Shown here one piece after another: positions 9,331-16,871 of a DNA stretch of 64,000 nt. The position numbers were made by a program, and so were the translations under genes. Source of the stretch: an uncultured Pelagibacteraceae bacterium. Lineage in GTDB: Bacteria; Pseudomonadota; Alphaproteobacteria; Pelagibacterales; Pelagibacteraceae. The stretch is from the NCBI GenBank assembly GCA_902516395.1, contig CABXYN010000002.1, forward strand, positions 1 through 64,000, given 5' to 3'. Position 1 is the first letter of the stretch, and each line of letters starts with the position of its first letter. The notes under the pieces are model-generated. The model made no database searches. It saw only the letters and a program-made list of their open reading frames with translations, and was not told where the DNA came from.

Positions 9331-10542
9331 TTAGACTTTCTCAAATACTAGAGTTGCATTTGTTCCACCAAAACCAAAACTATTAGACATGACAGTATTT
9401 AATGTTGCTTCTGTTTCTGTTTTAGCGACTATTGGAAATTTTTTAGCATCTTCATCCATTTCACTTATGTTAGCTGACCCTGTAATGAAATTATTTTTCA
9501 TCATAATTAAACAATATATTGCTTCATGCACTGATGCAGCTCCTAACGGATGACCTGATAAAGATTTAGTTGAGCTAATCTTTGGAATTTCATTTCCAAA
9601 AGCTTCTTTAACAGCATTCAATTCAGTAATATCTCCGACTGGTGTAGAGGTTCCATGAGTGTTTATATAATCAATTTTATTCTTAGAAGTTGCCATAGCC
9701 ATTTGCATACATCTCACCGCTCCTTCGCCTGAAGGTGCTACCATATCATAACCATCCGAAGTTGCTCCATAACCAGTTAATTCTGCGTATATTTTAGCCC
9801 CTCTAGCTTTAGCATGCTCATATTCCTCAAGAACTAAAACTCCAGCGCCTCCAGCAATTACAAAACCATCTCTAGTTTTGTCATAAGCTCTTGATGCTTT
9901 CTCAGGTGTATCATTATATTTTGAAGATAATGCAGTCATTGCATCAAACATAGCTGTCATTGCCCAGTGTATTTCTTCACTACCACCTGCAAAAACTACA
10001 TCTTGTTTCCCCATTTGGATAAGTTCCATAGAGTTTCCTATACAGTGTCCACTTGTTGCACAGGCTGAACTCATTGTGTAGTTTGTTCCCTTAATTTTAA
10101 ATGGAACAGCAAGTGTTGCTGAGGCGGTACTTGCCATTGTTCTTGGAACTATAAATGGTCCCATTAGTTTTGGTGTCTTAGCTCTAGTTTTATCTGCAGC
10201 CAAAATAACATTTTCAATAGATGGTCCACCTGAACCCATAACAATTCCTGTTTTAAAATTACTTACTTCACTTTCTTCCAACCCAGAATCTTCAATTGCT
10301 TCTTTCATGGCAATATAATTGTAAGCTGATCCCGATCCCATAAATCTAATTGTTTTTCTATCTATGTGATCTTCCAGTTTTATATTAGGTTTTCCATGAA
10401 TATGACTTTTTAGATTATGTTCTTTGTATTCTTCAGAAAAAGAAATTCCTGATTTTGTGTTTAATAAAGATTGATGAACTTCTTCTTGATTATTACCAAG
10501 ACATGAAACAATTCCCAAACCTGTAATTACTACTCTTCGCAT
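9331..10542 (-). CDS. fabB: 3-oxoacyl-[ACP] synthase I
   Basis: FabB condenses malonyl-ACP with acyl-ACP and is needed to elongate cis-unsaturated chains made by FabA. The 403-residue protein has the thiolase-fold KAS signature: active-site Cys in [10 protein letters not shown], first catalytic His in [11 protein letters not shown] and the second in [12 protein letters not shown], and the C-terminal [11 protein letters not shown]. Pairing with fabA supports FabB rather than FabF. Its ATG overlaps the fabA stop codon by one base (TAATG), indicating coupling. Confidence 0.95.
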   Translation of the reverse strand: MRRVVITGLGIVSCLGNNQEEVHQSLLNTKSGISFSEEYKEHNLKSHIHGKPNIKLEDHIDRKTIRFMGSGSAYNYIAMKEAIEDSGLEESEVSNFKTGIVMGSGGPSIENVILAADKTRAKTPKLMGPFIVPRTMASTASATLAVPFKIKGTNYTMSSACATSGHCIGNSMELIQMGKQDVVFAGGSEEIHWAMTAMFDAMTALSSKYNDTPEKASRAYDKTRDGFVIAGGAGVLVLEEYEHAKARGAKIYAELTGYGATSDGYDMVAPSGEGAVRCMQMAMATSKNKIDYINTHGTSTPVGDITELNAVKEAFGNEIPKISSTKSLSGHPLGAASVHEAIYCLIMMKNNFITGSANISEMDEDAKKFPIVAKTETEATLNTVMSNSFGFGGTNATLVFEKV

Positions 10543-11042
10543 TATTTAAATAATCCTACTTTTAAACTGTCTGCAGAGTATATTTTCTTATCATCTGCAA
10601 GAAGAATACCATTTGCTAGTCCAACAGTTGTTTCTCCTTTAATTAATATTCTTTTCATATCAATAATATATGTCGCCATTTTGACGTTTTTTAAAACTTC
10701 CCCTGTAAACTTTACTGTGCTCACTCCTAAAGCTCTTCCTCTTCCAGGATTTCCAAGCCAACCCAAGTAAAATCCTACCAGTTGCCACATTGCATCCAAA
10801 CCCAAACATCCTGGCATTACTGGATCTTCTTTAAAGTGACAATCAAAAAACCACAGATCATCTTTTATATCAAGTTCAGCCTTCATCAACCCTTTGTCAA
10901 AAGCTCCATTTTTTTCACTAATTTCAGTAATTCTATCAAACATTAGCATTGGTGGAGAAGGCAATTTTGCATTTCCAGGGCCAAAAAGTTCACCATTTGC
11001 ACAGCTTATTAATTCATCATAATTAAAGGAACTTTTTTTCAT
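10542..11042 (-). CDS. fabA: 3-hydroxydecanoyl-[ACP] dehydratase/isomerase
   Basis: FabA dehydrates 3-hydroxydecanoyl-ACP and isomerises the product to the cis-3 form, which starts unsaturated fatty acid synthesis. The 166-residue hot-dog protein contains the catalytic His region [17 protein letters not shown] and [10 protein letters not shown], both typical of FabA rather than FabZ. It is the first gene of the fabA-fabB-fabI unit, divergent from irr with 73 bases between the starts. A regulator bound at the irr promoter could influence both directions (inference). Confidence 0.95.
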   Translation of the reverse strand: MKKSSFNYDELISCANGELFGPGNAKLPSPPMLMFDRITEISEKNGAFDKGLMKAELDIKDDLWFFDCHFKEDPVMPGCLGLDAMWQLVGFYLGWLGNPGRGRALGVSTVKFTGEVLKNVKMATYIIDMKRILIKGETTVGLANGILLADDKKIYSADSLKVGLFK

Positions 11043-11077
11043 AATTTTTTTAATCTTATTACTTGATTTACAAACAT

Positions 11078-11110
11078 TATAATATAGATATTCTTTAGAA
11101 TAATTATAAT
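11078..11110 (+). promoter_or_regulatory. irr promoter -10 and overlapping candidate Irr operator
   Basis: A perfect TATAAT (11078-11083) precedes irr. Just downstream, 11094-11110 reads TTTAGAAT-A-ATTATAAT, a 17-base imperfect palindrome with one perfect TTTAGAAT half and a right half matching 6 of 8 positions. It resembles the iron control element bound by Irr in other alphaproteobacteria (consensus recalled from memory). Its place at the likely transcription start suggests repression of irr by its own product. No good -35 hexamer is seen. Confidence 0.5.
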
Positions 11111-11115
11111 TAGTA

Positions 11116-11544
11116 ATGGCTTACGCTGAGCAATATATAGACAAATTAAGAAAATCAGGTCTAAGACCAACAAAACAAAGAATTAAAATTTGTGAAGTGT
11201 TGTTTGATACTGAAAAGACTTTTCACTTTACAATAAAAGAACTGGTTAAAATCATTGAAAATCAAGCAAATATTAAGGTTTCTTTAGCAACTGTTTACAA
11301 TACTGTTCACGCATTTATAAAGAAGGGTTATTTAAAAGAAATCCCACTTAATGCTTCACAAAGTTATTACGATACAAATGTAACTCATCATCACCATTTC
11401 TTTGACGAGGAAGAAAATAAATTGATTGATATTCATCAAGATGACGTTGATGAAATAAATATAAAAAGAACTATCCCCGGAAAAAAAATAAGATCGGTAG
11501 AAGTTATCGCTAAAATTGTGAGTGATAATCAATCTCAAATATAA
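11116..11544 (+). CDS. irr: Fur-family regulator, Irr type
   Basis: The 142-residue protein has the Fur winged helix ([18 protein letters not shown] and [19 protein letters not shown]) and the His cluster [12 protein letters not shown]. That HHH-FF pattern marks the alphaproteobacterial Irr branch, which senses haem rather than free iron and controls iron-dependent genes. The C-terminal Cys ligands of classic Fur/Zur are absent. Position beside fabA and upstream of rubrerythrin matches the irr neighbourhood known in alphaproteobacteria. Similar 17-base sites occur before irr and rubrerythrin, pointing to autoregulation and a local regulon. Generic Fur is a less likely alternative. Confidence 0.88.
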   Translation: MAYAEQYIDKLRKSGLRPTKQRIKICEVLFDTEKTFHFTIKELVKIIENQANIKVSLATVYNTVHAFIKKGYLKEIPLNASQSYYDTNVTHHHHFFDEEENKLIDIHQDDVDEINIKRTIPGKKIRSVEVIAKIVSDNQSQI

Positions 11545-11573
11545 TTCAATAATATCAATAGTTTAAATAATAT

Positions 11574-11590
11574 ATTATATTTATTCTAAA
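11574..11590 (+). promoter_or_regulatory. Candidate Irr operator upstream of rubrerythrin promoter
   Basis: The site has a perfect right half ATTCTAAA (11583-11590) and a weak left half ATTATATT matching TTTAGAAT at 5 of 8 positions, with one central base. It ends three bases before the TTGACA hexamer. Together with the site at 11628 it brackets the promoter; the two perfect halves form an inverted repeat across it. Confidence 0.45.
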
Positions 11591-11593
11591 CTG

Positions 11594-11621
11594 TTGACAT
11601 ATTATAATTCCCATATATATA
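11594..11621 (+). promoter_or_regulatory. Rubrerythrin promoter
   Basis: A consensus TTGACA (11594-11599) is followed after 16 bases by TATATA (11616-11621). The start of transcription would fall near 11628, giving a leader of about 30 bases that includes the strong ribosome site AGGAG ahead of the rubrerythrin ATG. This is one of the best promoters in the window. Confidence 0.7.
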
Positions 11622-11627
11622 AGCCTC

Positions 11628-11644
11628 TTTAGAATCATTATTAA
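11628..11644 (+). promoter_or_regulatory. Candidate Irr operator at rubrerythrin transcription start
   Basis: TTTAGAAT-C-ATTATTAA has a perfect left half and a right half matching ATTCTAAA at 6 of 8 positions. It lies at the predicted transcription start of the rubrerythrin gene, the same relative place as the site in front of irr. Confidence 0.5.
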
Positions 11645-11658
11645 TAGTAGGAGTAAAT

Positions 11659-12075
11659 ATGTCATTAAAAGGTAGTAAAACAGAGGAAAATTTAAAAGAA
11701 GCATTTTCTGGTGAAAGTCAAGCAAACAGAAGATATCTTTATTTTGCTCAAAAAGCCGATGTTGAAGGTTTTAACGATGTAGCAGCTGTATTTAGATCAA
11801 CTGCAGAAGGTGAAACTGGACATGCTCATGGTCACTTAGAATATTTAGAAGAAGTTGGTGACCCAGCAACTGGTAAGCCAATTGGTGAAACAAAAGCTAA
11901 TCTAGAATCTGCAATTCAAGGTGAAACGCATGAGTACACAGATATGTACCCTGGAATGGCTAAAACGGCTAGAGATGAAGGTTTTGATGAAATAGCTGAC
12001 TGGTTTGAGACTTTAGCAAAAGCTGAAAAATCACACGCAGGTAAATTTCAAAAGACTTTAGAAAGCATCGCTTAA
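11659..12075 (+). CDS. Rubrerythrin (rubredoxin-less)
   Basis: The 138-residue protein is a ferritin-like di-iron four-helix bundle. Ligand motifs are visible as ExxxxANRRY in helix 1, [10 protein letters not shown] in helix 2, [12 protein letters not shown] in helix 3 and [11 protein letters not shown] in helix 4. Rubrerythrins reduce peroxide or handle iron under oxidative stress. The C-terminal rubredoxin domain of classic rubrerythrin is absent, as in many short forms. A strong promoter and AGGAG site imply high expression. Candidate Irr sites flank the promoter. The two genes downstream form a group I know to accompany rubrerythrin in alphaproteobacteria. Confidence 0.92.
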   Translation: MSLKGSKTEENLKEAFSGESQANRRYLYFAQKADVEGFNDVAAVFRSTAEGETGHAHGHLEYLEEVGDPATGKPIGETKANLESAIQGETHEYTDMYPGMAKTARDEGFDEIADWFETLAKAEKSHAGKFQKTLESIA

Positions 12076-12082
12076 ATAAAAT

Positions 12083-12109
12083 TTGTGGACGACCCCCTCT
12101 CGTCCACAA
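12083..12109 (+). promoter_or_regulatory. Strong hairpin after rubrerythrin without a T-tract
   Basis: TTGTGGACGA and TCGTCCACAA pair perfectly around a 7-base C-rich loop. The bases that follow are A-rich, not T-rich, so this is not a canonical intrinsic terminator on the plus strand. It more likely protects the 3' end of a rubrerythrin message or lowers readthrough into the downstream Fe-S oxidoreductase gene. Confidence 0.6.
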
Positions 12110-12131
12110 AAAACACATCTATAAAAAATCT

Positions 12132-13457
12132 ATGAGTAAAGAAGGCGGCACACAAGCACCTACAAGACACCCATTAAAATTTAGGGATCCAGATTTTATA
12201 AATCCTGAGAAAATTGATCAGGAGATGAGAAGAGTATTTGATATCTGCCATGGGTGTAGAAGATGTTTTAATTTGTGTGACAGTTTTCCAAAATTATTTG
12301 ATTACATCGACGAAACTGAAGGAGGCGAGGTATCAGATCTTTCAAGTGACAAATTTAAACCTGTTGTAGATTCTTGCACTTTATGTGACATGTGTTTTAT
12401 GACTAAGTGTCCTTATGTACCGCCACATGAATTTGATTTAGATTTTCCTCATTTAATGTTGAGATATAGAACAGCCCAAAGAAAAAATGGTGATATTTCG
12501 AAAACTGCCAACCAATTAACCCAAATTGATAGAAATTCTAAAATAGGAATATTTTTTAGCTTTTTTATTAATTGGATTACAAATGTTAAAAATAAATTTG
12601 CTAGAAAAGTTCTAGAATTTTTTACTGGAATAGACAAAAGAGTTATTTTACCAAAATATAATAAAGAAACATTTGCAAATTATTTTCAAAAATTTAAAAA
12701 AAATATTTTACCAAAACACAAAGAGAGAAAAGTTGTAATTTACTCCACATGTTTTGTTAATTTTAATAAGAAAAAAACTGGAGAAGCAGCTTTAAAAGTA
12801 CTTCATCATAACAATGTAGAAGTAGAGCACTCTTATGCAGGTTGTTGTGGTATGCCTTATCTGGAACAAGCGGATCTAGATCAAGTTACAAAGCAAGCAG
12901 AGTTAGTCTCCAGAGAATTAATCAAATATGTCGAAAAAGATTATAAAGTAGTAACCTTAACGGCAAGTTGTGGGCTTATGTTAAAGTTTGAATGGCCTTT
13001 GTTAATGCCAAATGATGGAATAATTAAAAAACTTTCACAAAATACACTCGATATTGATGAATATGTAATGGATATTGCCAACAAAGAAGGGTTGGTTGAT
13101 GGTTTGAAAGAAATTGATGGAGGAGTAACAGTACATAATGCTTGTCATGCTAGAGCACAAAATATGGGCAATAAGGCAAGAGATATGCTTAAATTAATTC
13201 CAAATATTAAATTAGATGTTGTTGAAAGATGTGCAGGTCATGGAGGAACCTTTGGTATTATGAAAGAAACTCATGATATTGCAAATAAGGTGGGCAAAAC
13301 TACCGCAAGTACTTTTAAAAGAAAAAATAATAAATATATGGCTTCTGACTGTCCATTGGCTGGTAAACATATTAAGCAGTTAGCTGATGATACAAACATC
13401 GTAAGTGATGAAGCTGTGCATCCAATTGAGATAGTCTCAAAAAGTTATGGATTATAG
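12132..13457 (+). CDS. Fe-S oxidoreductase (GlpC / heterodisulfide-reductase-like)
   Basis: The 441-residue protein has two N-terminal 4Fe-4S motifs (CHGCRRCFNLC and CTLCDMCFMTKCP) and two C-terminal Cys-rich CCG-type domains (around YAGCCGMPYLEQ and CAGHGGTFG). This is the architecture of GlpC, LutA and HdrB-like subunits, which pass electrons between flavoproteins and quinones or thiols. The second CCG motif reads CAGHGG, so one Cys is replaced. It lies 56 bases after rubrerythrin and its stop is one base before the best DUF3501 start. A role in electron supply to rubrerythrin is an inference from this neighbourhood. Confidence 0.85.
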   Translation: MSKEGGTQAPTRHPLKFRDPDFINPEKIDQEMRRVFDICHGCRRCFNLCDSFPKLFDYIDETEGGEVSDLSSDKFKPVVDSCTLCDMCFMTKCPYVPPHEFDLDFPHLMLRYRTAQRKNGDISKTANQLTQIDRNSKIGIFFSFFINWITNVKNKFARKVLEFFTGIDKRVILPKYNKETFANYFQKFKKNILPKHKERKVVIYSTCFVNFNKKKTGEAALKVLHHNNVEVEHSYAGCCGMPYLEQADLDQVTKQAELVSRELIKYVEKDYKVVTLTASCGLMLKFEWPLLMPNDGIIKKLSQNTLDIDEYVMDIANKEGLVDGLKEIDGGVTVHNACHARAQNMGNKARDMLKLIPNIKLDVVERCAGHGGTFGIMKETHDIANKVGKTTASTFKRKNNKYMASDCPLAGKHIKQLADDTNIVSDEAVHPIEIVSKSYGL

Positions 13458-13458
13458 A

Positions 13459-14052
13459 ATGTCAAAAGAACAAAAAATTATTACAAAAGAGGATCTACTT
13501 CCTTTAGATGCATACACAAAGGTTAGAAGACAAATGAGAAAAGAATTAGTTGAGTTTAAAAAGAATAGAAGAATACTTTTAGGGCCTTATGCAACATTTT
13601 ATTTTGAATGTTATGAAACAATGATAGCTCAGGTACAAGAAATGCTTTATATTGAAAAGGGTGGAGATGAACAAGTTGCAGATGAACTTGCTGCGTACAA
13701 TCCTTTAATCCCTAATGGAAAAGAATTAGTTGCCACTTTAATGTTTGAGATAGACAATCCTATAATTAGAGCTGAATTTCTTGGAAAGTTGGGTGGAGTG
13801 GAAAATAATATATTTATTAAAGTTGGAGATGAAAAAATTTATGCAGTCCCAGAAATGGATGTTGATAGAACCTCAGATGATGGAAAAGCATCTTCAGTTC
13901 AGTTTATACATTTTAAATTTTCTGATGATCAAGTAAATAAGTTTAAAGACCAAAGTAATTTAATTGAAGTAGGTATTGATCATAAGGAGTATTCACATAC
14001 GACTAAATTTTCTGAGGAAAATATCAAAGCTCTTTCTGCAGACTTTAATTAA
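13459..14052 (+). CDS. DUF3501 family protein
   Basis: The protein opens with ITKEDLLPLDAYTKVRRQ, the recognisable start of DUF3501 proteins, and is about 197 residues long. The ORF track starts at 13447 inside the preceding gene; ATG 13459, one base after that gene's stop, aligns better with the family. DUF3501 has no assigned biochemical function. It occurs with rubrerythrin and the GlpC-like Fe-S oxidoreductase, so a part in the same peroxide or iron-stress system is likely (inference). The 3' end overlaps the convergent SH3 gene by 8 bases. Confidence 0.8.
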   Translation: MSKEQKIITKEDLLPLDAYTKVRRQMRKELVEFKKNRRILLGPYATFYFECYETMIAQVQEMLYIEKGGDEQVADELAAYNPLIPNGKELVATLMFEIDNPIIRAEFLGKLGGVENNIFIKVGDEKIYAVPEMDVDRTSDDGKASSVQFIHFKFSDDQVNKFKDQSNLIEVGIDHKEYSHTTKFSEENIKALSADFN

Positions 14053-14500
14053 CGATACCCCACATATTATCATCTCTAATAATCCAACCTGAATAATCGC
14101 CTGTCCTAATATTACACCATTTTTCTTCGCATTTAATAACTTTTAAAAGACGACCCTCATCCAATTTAGCTAATGGTTTTGAGTATTTTGTTGGGTTTTT
14201 AAATAGAATTTTTTCAGATTTGGTGATTATTGAGCGAGAATTCCTCAATTGTGAAATATGGATCCAACCACTATTTTTTTTATGGTCGATAACTCTTCTG
14301 AAATTTTCTTTTTTATCGATTACTTTCAGGGGTAACTCAATCTTTCTGTATACATATTTAATTGGATAATCAAAGCTTGGACCGTATCTAACATTTACTT
14401 TTTTATTTTTTAACATAAGAAAATAATTATTTTCTTGAGCAATCGATGAAAATGGTAAAAGAAAAATAAATGAAAGTATTAAATATTTTTGCATATACAT
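14045..14500 (-). CDS. Secreted bacterial SH3-domain protein
   Basis: The 151-residue protein has an N-terminal signal peptide (MQKYLILSFIFLLPFSSIAQ; the first two track residues may be artefact) and a repeated SH3-like fold: VNVRYGPSFDYPIKYVY is a typical bacterial SH3 opening and SGWIHISQL and SGWIIRDDNMWG end the two repeats. Such proteins act in the periplasm, probably binding cell wall. It overlaps the start of the moeB/thiF-like gene by 22 bases and is the last gene of the ubiE-ubiB-coaBC-dut run. Confidence 0.75.
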   Translation of the reverse strand: MYMQKYLILSFIFLLPFSSIAQENNYFLMLKNKKVNVRYGPSFDYPIKYVYRKIELPLKVIDKKENFRRVIDHKKNSGWIHISQLRNSRSIITKSEKILFKNPTKYSKPLAKLDEGRLLKVIKCEEKWCNIRTGDYSGWIIRDDNMWGIVN

Positions 14501-15228
14501 CCTTTTCTTTTTCTAAATAATACTTTCCTAAATTTAAGATTTAATAAATCTATTATTAAAATATGAGAATTTAAATTTTTACCAACATTTAAAATTGTCT
14601 TCAAAACCTCATTAGCTTCTAGGCTGCCTGTAATAACTGCTGTTGACCCCAATATACCATCTGTTTCACAATCCAAAACTCCTTCTGCTGGTTCCCCTTG
14701 ATAGAAACATTTCAAACAGGGACTTTTCTTTAAATTAAAATCAAATGTAAATATATGTCCTTCAAATTTACTTATAGCTCCAATAATAAGTTTTTTTTTA
14801 TATTTTAACGAAAATTTATTTAAAAGAAATTTTGCTTTAAAATTATCTGTACCGTCAACAATAACATCATACTGTTTAAGAATTTTTGCTAAATTTTTAT
14901 CTTCTGCTTTAACTCTATATGTTTTTACTTTTACCTTTTTATTAATTTTATTAATTTTTTTTTTTAAAATATTAACTTTATATTTTCCAACATTATCAGA
15001 AGTGAACATAACTTGTCGATGTAGATTTGATATACTCACTTTATCATGGTCCATCATGCCAATTTCACCAATACCTGCTCGACAAAGTAAATCAATAACA
15101 GGTGTCCCTAAGCCACCACACCCAACAACCAAAACTTTTGCATTTTGAAATTTCTTTTGACCTAAAACTCCAACTTTCTTTAAAATAATCTGTCTTGAAT
15201 ATCGCTCTAGGTCCTTGTTACTAAACAT
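14479..15228 (-). CDS. ThiF/MoeB/HesA-family adenylyltransferase
   Basis: This 249-residue E1-like enzyme activates the C-terminus of a ubiquitin-like sulfur carrier (MoaD or ThiS) by adenylation. The Rossmann motif GCGGLGTPVIDLLCRAGIG, the DHDKVSISNLHRQ segment, DGTDNFKAKF and a zinc site formed by CLKC and the C-terminal CIC are visible. No rhodanese domain is present. Whether it serves molybdopterin or thiamine synthesis cannot be decided here, since no carrier gene is adjacent. It begins 3 bases after dut. Confidence 0.85.
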   Translation of the reverse strand: MFSNKDLERYSRQIILKKVGVLGQKKFQNAKVLVVGCGGLGTPVIDLLCRAGIGEIGMMDHDKVSISNLHRQVMFTSDNVGKYKVNILKKKINKINKKVKVKTYRVKAEDKNLAKILKQYDVIVDGTDNFKAKFLLNKFSLKYKKKLIIGAISKFEGHIFTFDFNLKKSPCLKCFYQGEPAEGVLDCETDGILGSTAVITGSLEANEVLKTILNVGKNLNSHILIIDLLNLKFRKVLFRKRKGCICKNI

Positions 15229-15231
15229 TTA

Positions 15232-15669
15232 CTATTTACCAGTAGATCCAAATCCTCCAGACCCTCTGATTGTCTCTGGTAATTCATTTGTTTCTTCAAT
15301 TTCTACTTTTAAAATAGGCATTAAAACCATTTGAGCAACTCTATCTTCATCATTGACAGTAAATTCGTCTTTACCATGGTTAAATAAAATAATTTTTAGC
15401 TCTCCTCTATAATCACTATCAATTGTACCTGGTGTATTTAGTACGCTAATACTTGATTTTGCGGCAAGACCAGATCTTGGTCTAATTTGAACTTCTGTAT
15501 CTTCAGGAATTGCAATTGCAATACCTGTTGGTATCAACATCGACTCATTTGATTTGATTGTTATAGGTTTATCTATACATGCCATCAGATCCATACCCGA
15601 AGATCCACTAGTTTTATAACTTGGAAGTTTTGCTTTTTGGTTAAGTCTCTTAAATAAAACCTTCACCAT
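15232..15669 (-). CDS. dut: dUTP diphosphatase
   Basis: Dut hydrolyses dUTP to dUMP, preventing uracil incorporation and supplying thymidylate synthesis. All five trimeric dUTPase motifs are seen in 145 residues: SSGMDLMA, RPRSGLA, GTIDSDYRGEL, RVAQMVL and the C-terminal RGSGGFGSTGK. The length is normal. The ATG lies 3 bases after the coaBC stop; the coaBC-dut pair is common in proteobacteria. Confidence 0.97.
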   Translation of the reverse strand: MVKVLFKRLNQKAKLPSYKTSGSSGMDLMACIDKPITIKSNESMLIPTGIAIAIPEDTEVQIRPRSGLAAKSSISVLNTPGTIDSDYRGELKIILFNHGKDEFTVNDEDRVAQMVLMPILKVEIEETNELPETIRGSGGFGSTGK

Positions 15670-15672
15670 TAC

Positions 15673-16863
15673 TTAATTAAGCTCAGAGATAACTCTATCT
15701 ACTATCTCAGATGCTATTAAAGATTTGTTTTTCTTTAATAACTTTTCACTTTTTTTATTTTTATAAAATATAGAAACTTCATTATCATCTGAGTCAAAAC
15801 CTATTGTTTTATCAGAAATATCATTTGCAATAATCCAATCACAGTTTTTTTGGTCTAATTTTCTCTTTGAATTTATCTCAAGATTTTGTGATTCTGCTGC
15901 AAATCCAATTGCAATTTTTGGTCTAAGAGAATTATGATTTGATATGTTTGATAAAATGTCAATATTTTTTTCTAACTTAAGATCCAAATGTTCACTTTTC
16001 TTAATTTTTTCACTTTTAATCTCTTTAACTTTAAAATCAGCTACTGCTGCATTAAAAATAGCAACATCAGTAGGTAGATTGCTGAGAGTTTCCCTAAACA
16101 TTTCTTCTGCAGTTTTAACTGAAATAAATTTAACGCCCTCAACTGGGTCTAAATTTGTTTCTCCAGAAATAAGTGTTGTTTCAAAACCATTATCTCTTAA
16201 TGATTTGGCTATTTCATAACCTTGTTTTCCACTTGATTTATTAGTTATAAATCTTACTGGATCTATAAACTCTTGAGTAGGTCCAGCTGTAACTAATGCC
16301 TTATATTTTTTATTTTTTTCAATATTCTTAAAATAATTTTCTATAGTATCTAATATATATGAAGGTTCTGACATTTTGCCTTTTCCATACTCTCCACAAG
16401 CCATATCCCCAATTTCTGGGCCAATTATCCTATAACCATAACTTTTTAATTTTGACAAATTATCTTTAGTTGATTTGTGTTCCCACATTCTTACATTCAT
16501 AGCTGGGACCAAAAACACTTGTTTATCAGATGCTAAAACGACAGTGCTAGCTAGGTCGTCAGTTAAACCATAACTTAATTTTGAGATTGTATTTGCTGTT
16601 GCAGGCACAATTAAAATTAAATCTGCCCATCTAGAAAGTGAAATATGATCCATTTCAGCCTCATTTTCTGCACTGAATATATCTTCATATACTTTTTCTT
16701 GCGAAAGTGATGAAATAGATAGAGGTGTTATAAAGTTTTTACCACTTTTTGTAAGTATTGTTTTAATACTTACATCTCTTTTTTTTAAACCTCTTATTAC
16801 TTCTAAGCTTTTGTAAGCAGATATTCCGCCACATATAATTAGAAGTATTTTTTTATTTTTCAT
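15673..16863 (-). CDS. coaBC: Bifunctional phosphopantothenoylcysteine decarboxylase / PPC synthetase
   Basis: CoaBC makes 4'-phosphopantetheine for coenzyme A from phosphopantothenate and cysteine in two steps. The N-terminal flavoprotein domain (about 1-180) has GGISAYKSLE, the PAMNVRMW motif and the active-site Cys in DMACGEYGKGKM. The C-terminal synthetase domain starts with ALVTAGPTQEFIDPVRFITN and continues through AAVADFK. The 396-residue length is normal. It sits 8 bases downstream of ubiB on the minus strand. Confidence 0.96.
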   Translation of the reverse strand: MKNKKILLIICGGISAYKSLEVIRGLKKRDVSIKTILTKSGKNFITPLSISSLSQEKVYEDIFSAENEAEMDHISLSRWADLILIVPATANTISKLSYGLTDDLASTVVLASDKQVFLVPAMNVRMWEHKSTKDNLSKLKSYGYRIIGPEIGDMACGEYGKGKMSEPSYILDTIENYFKNIEKNKKYKALVTAGPTQEFIDPVRFITNKSSGKQGYEIAKSLRDNGFETTLISGETNLDPVEGVKFISVKTAEEMFRETLSNLPTDVAIFNAAVADFKVKEIKSEKIKKSEHLDLKLEKNIDILSNISNHNSLRPKIAIGFAAESQNLEINSKRKLDQKNCDWIIANDISDKTIGFDSDDNEVSIFYKNKKSEKLLKKNKSLIASEIVDRVISELN

Positions 16864-16871
16864 GAGGAGAA

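Noticed and set aside
12449-12637. Minus-strand ORF of 62 residues inside the Fe-S oxidoreductase gene
   Set aside because: Antisense of a lysine- and asparagine-rich linker; no start context and no family resemblance.
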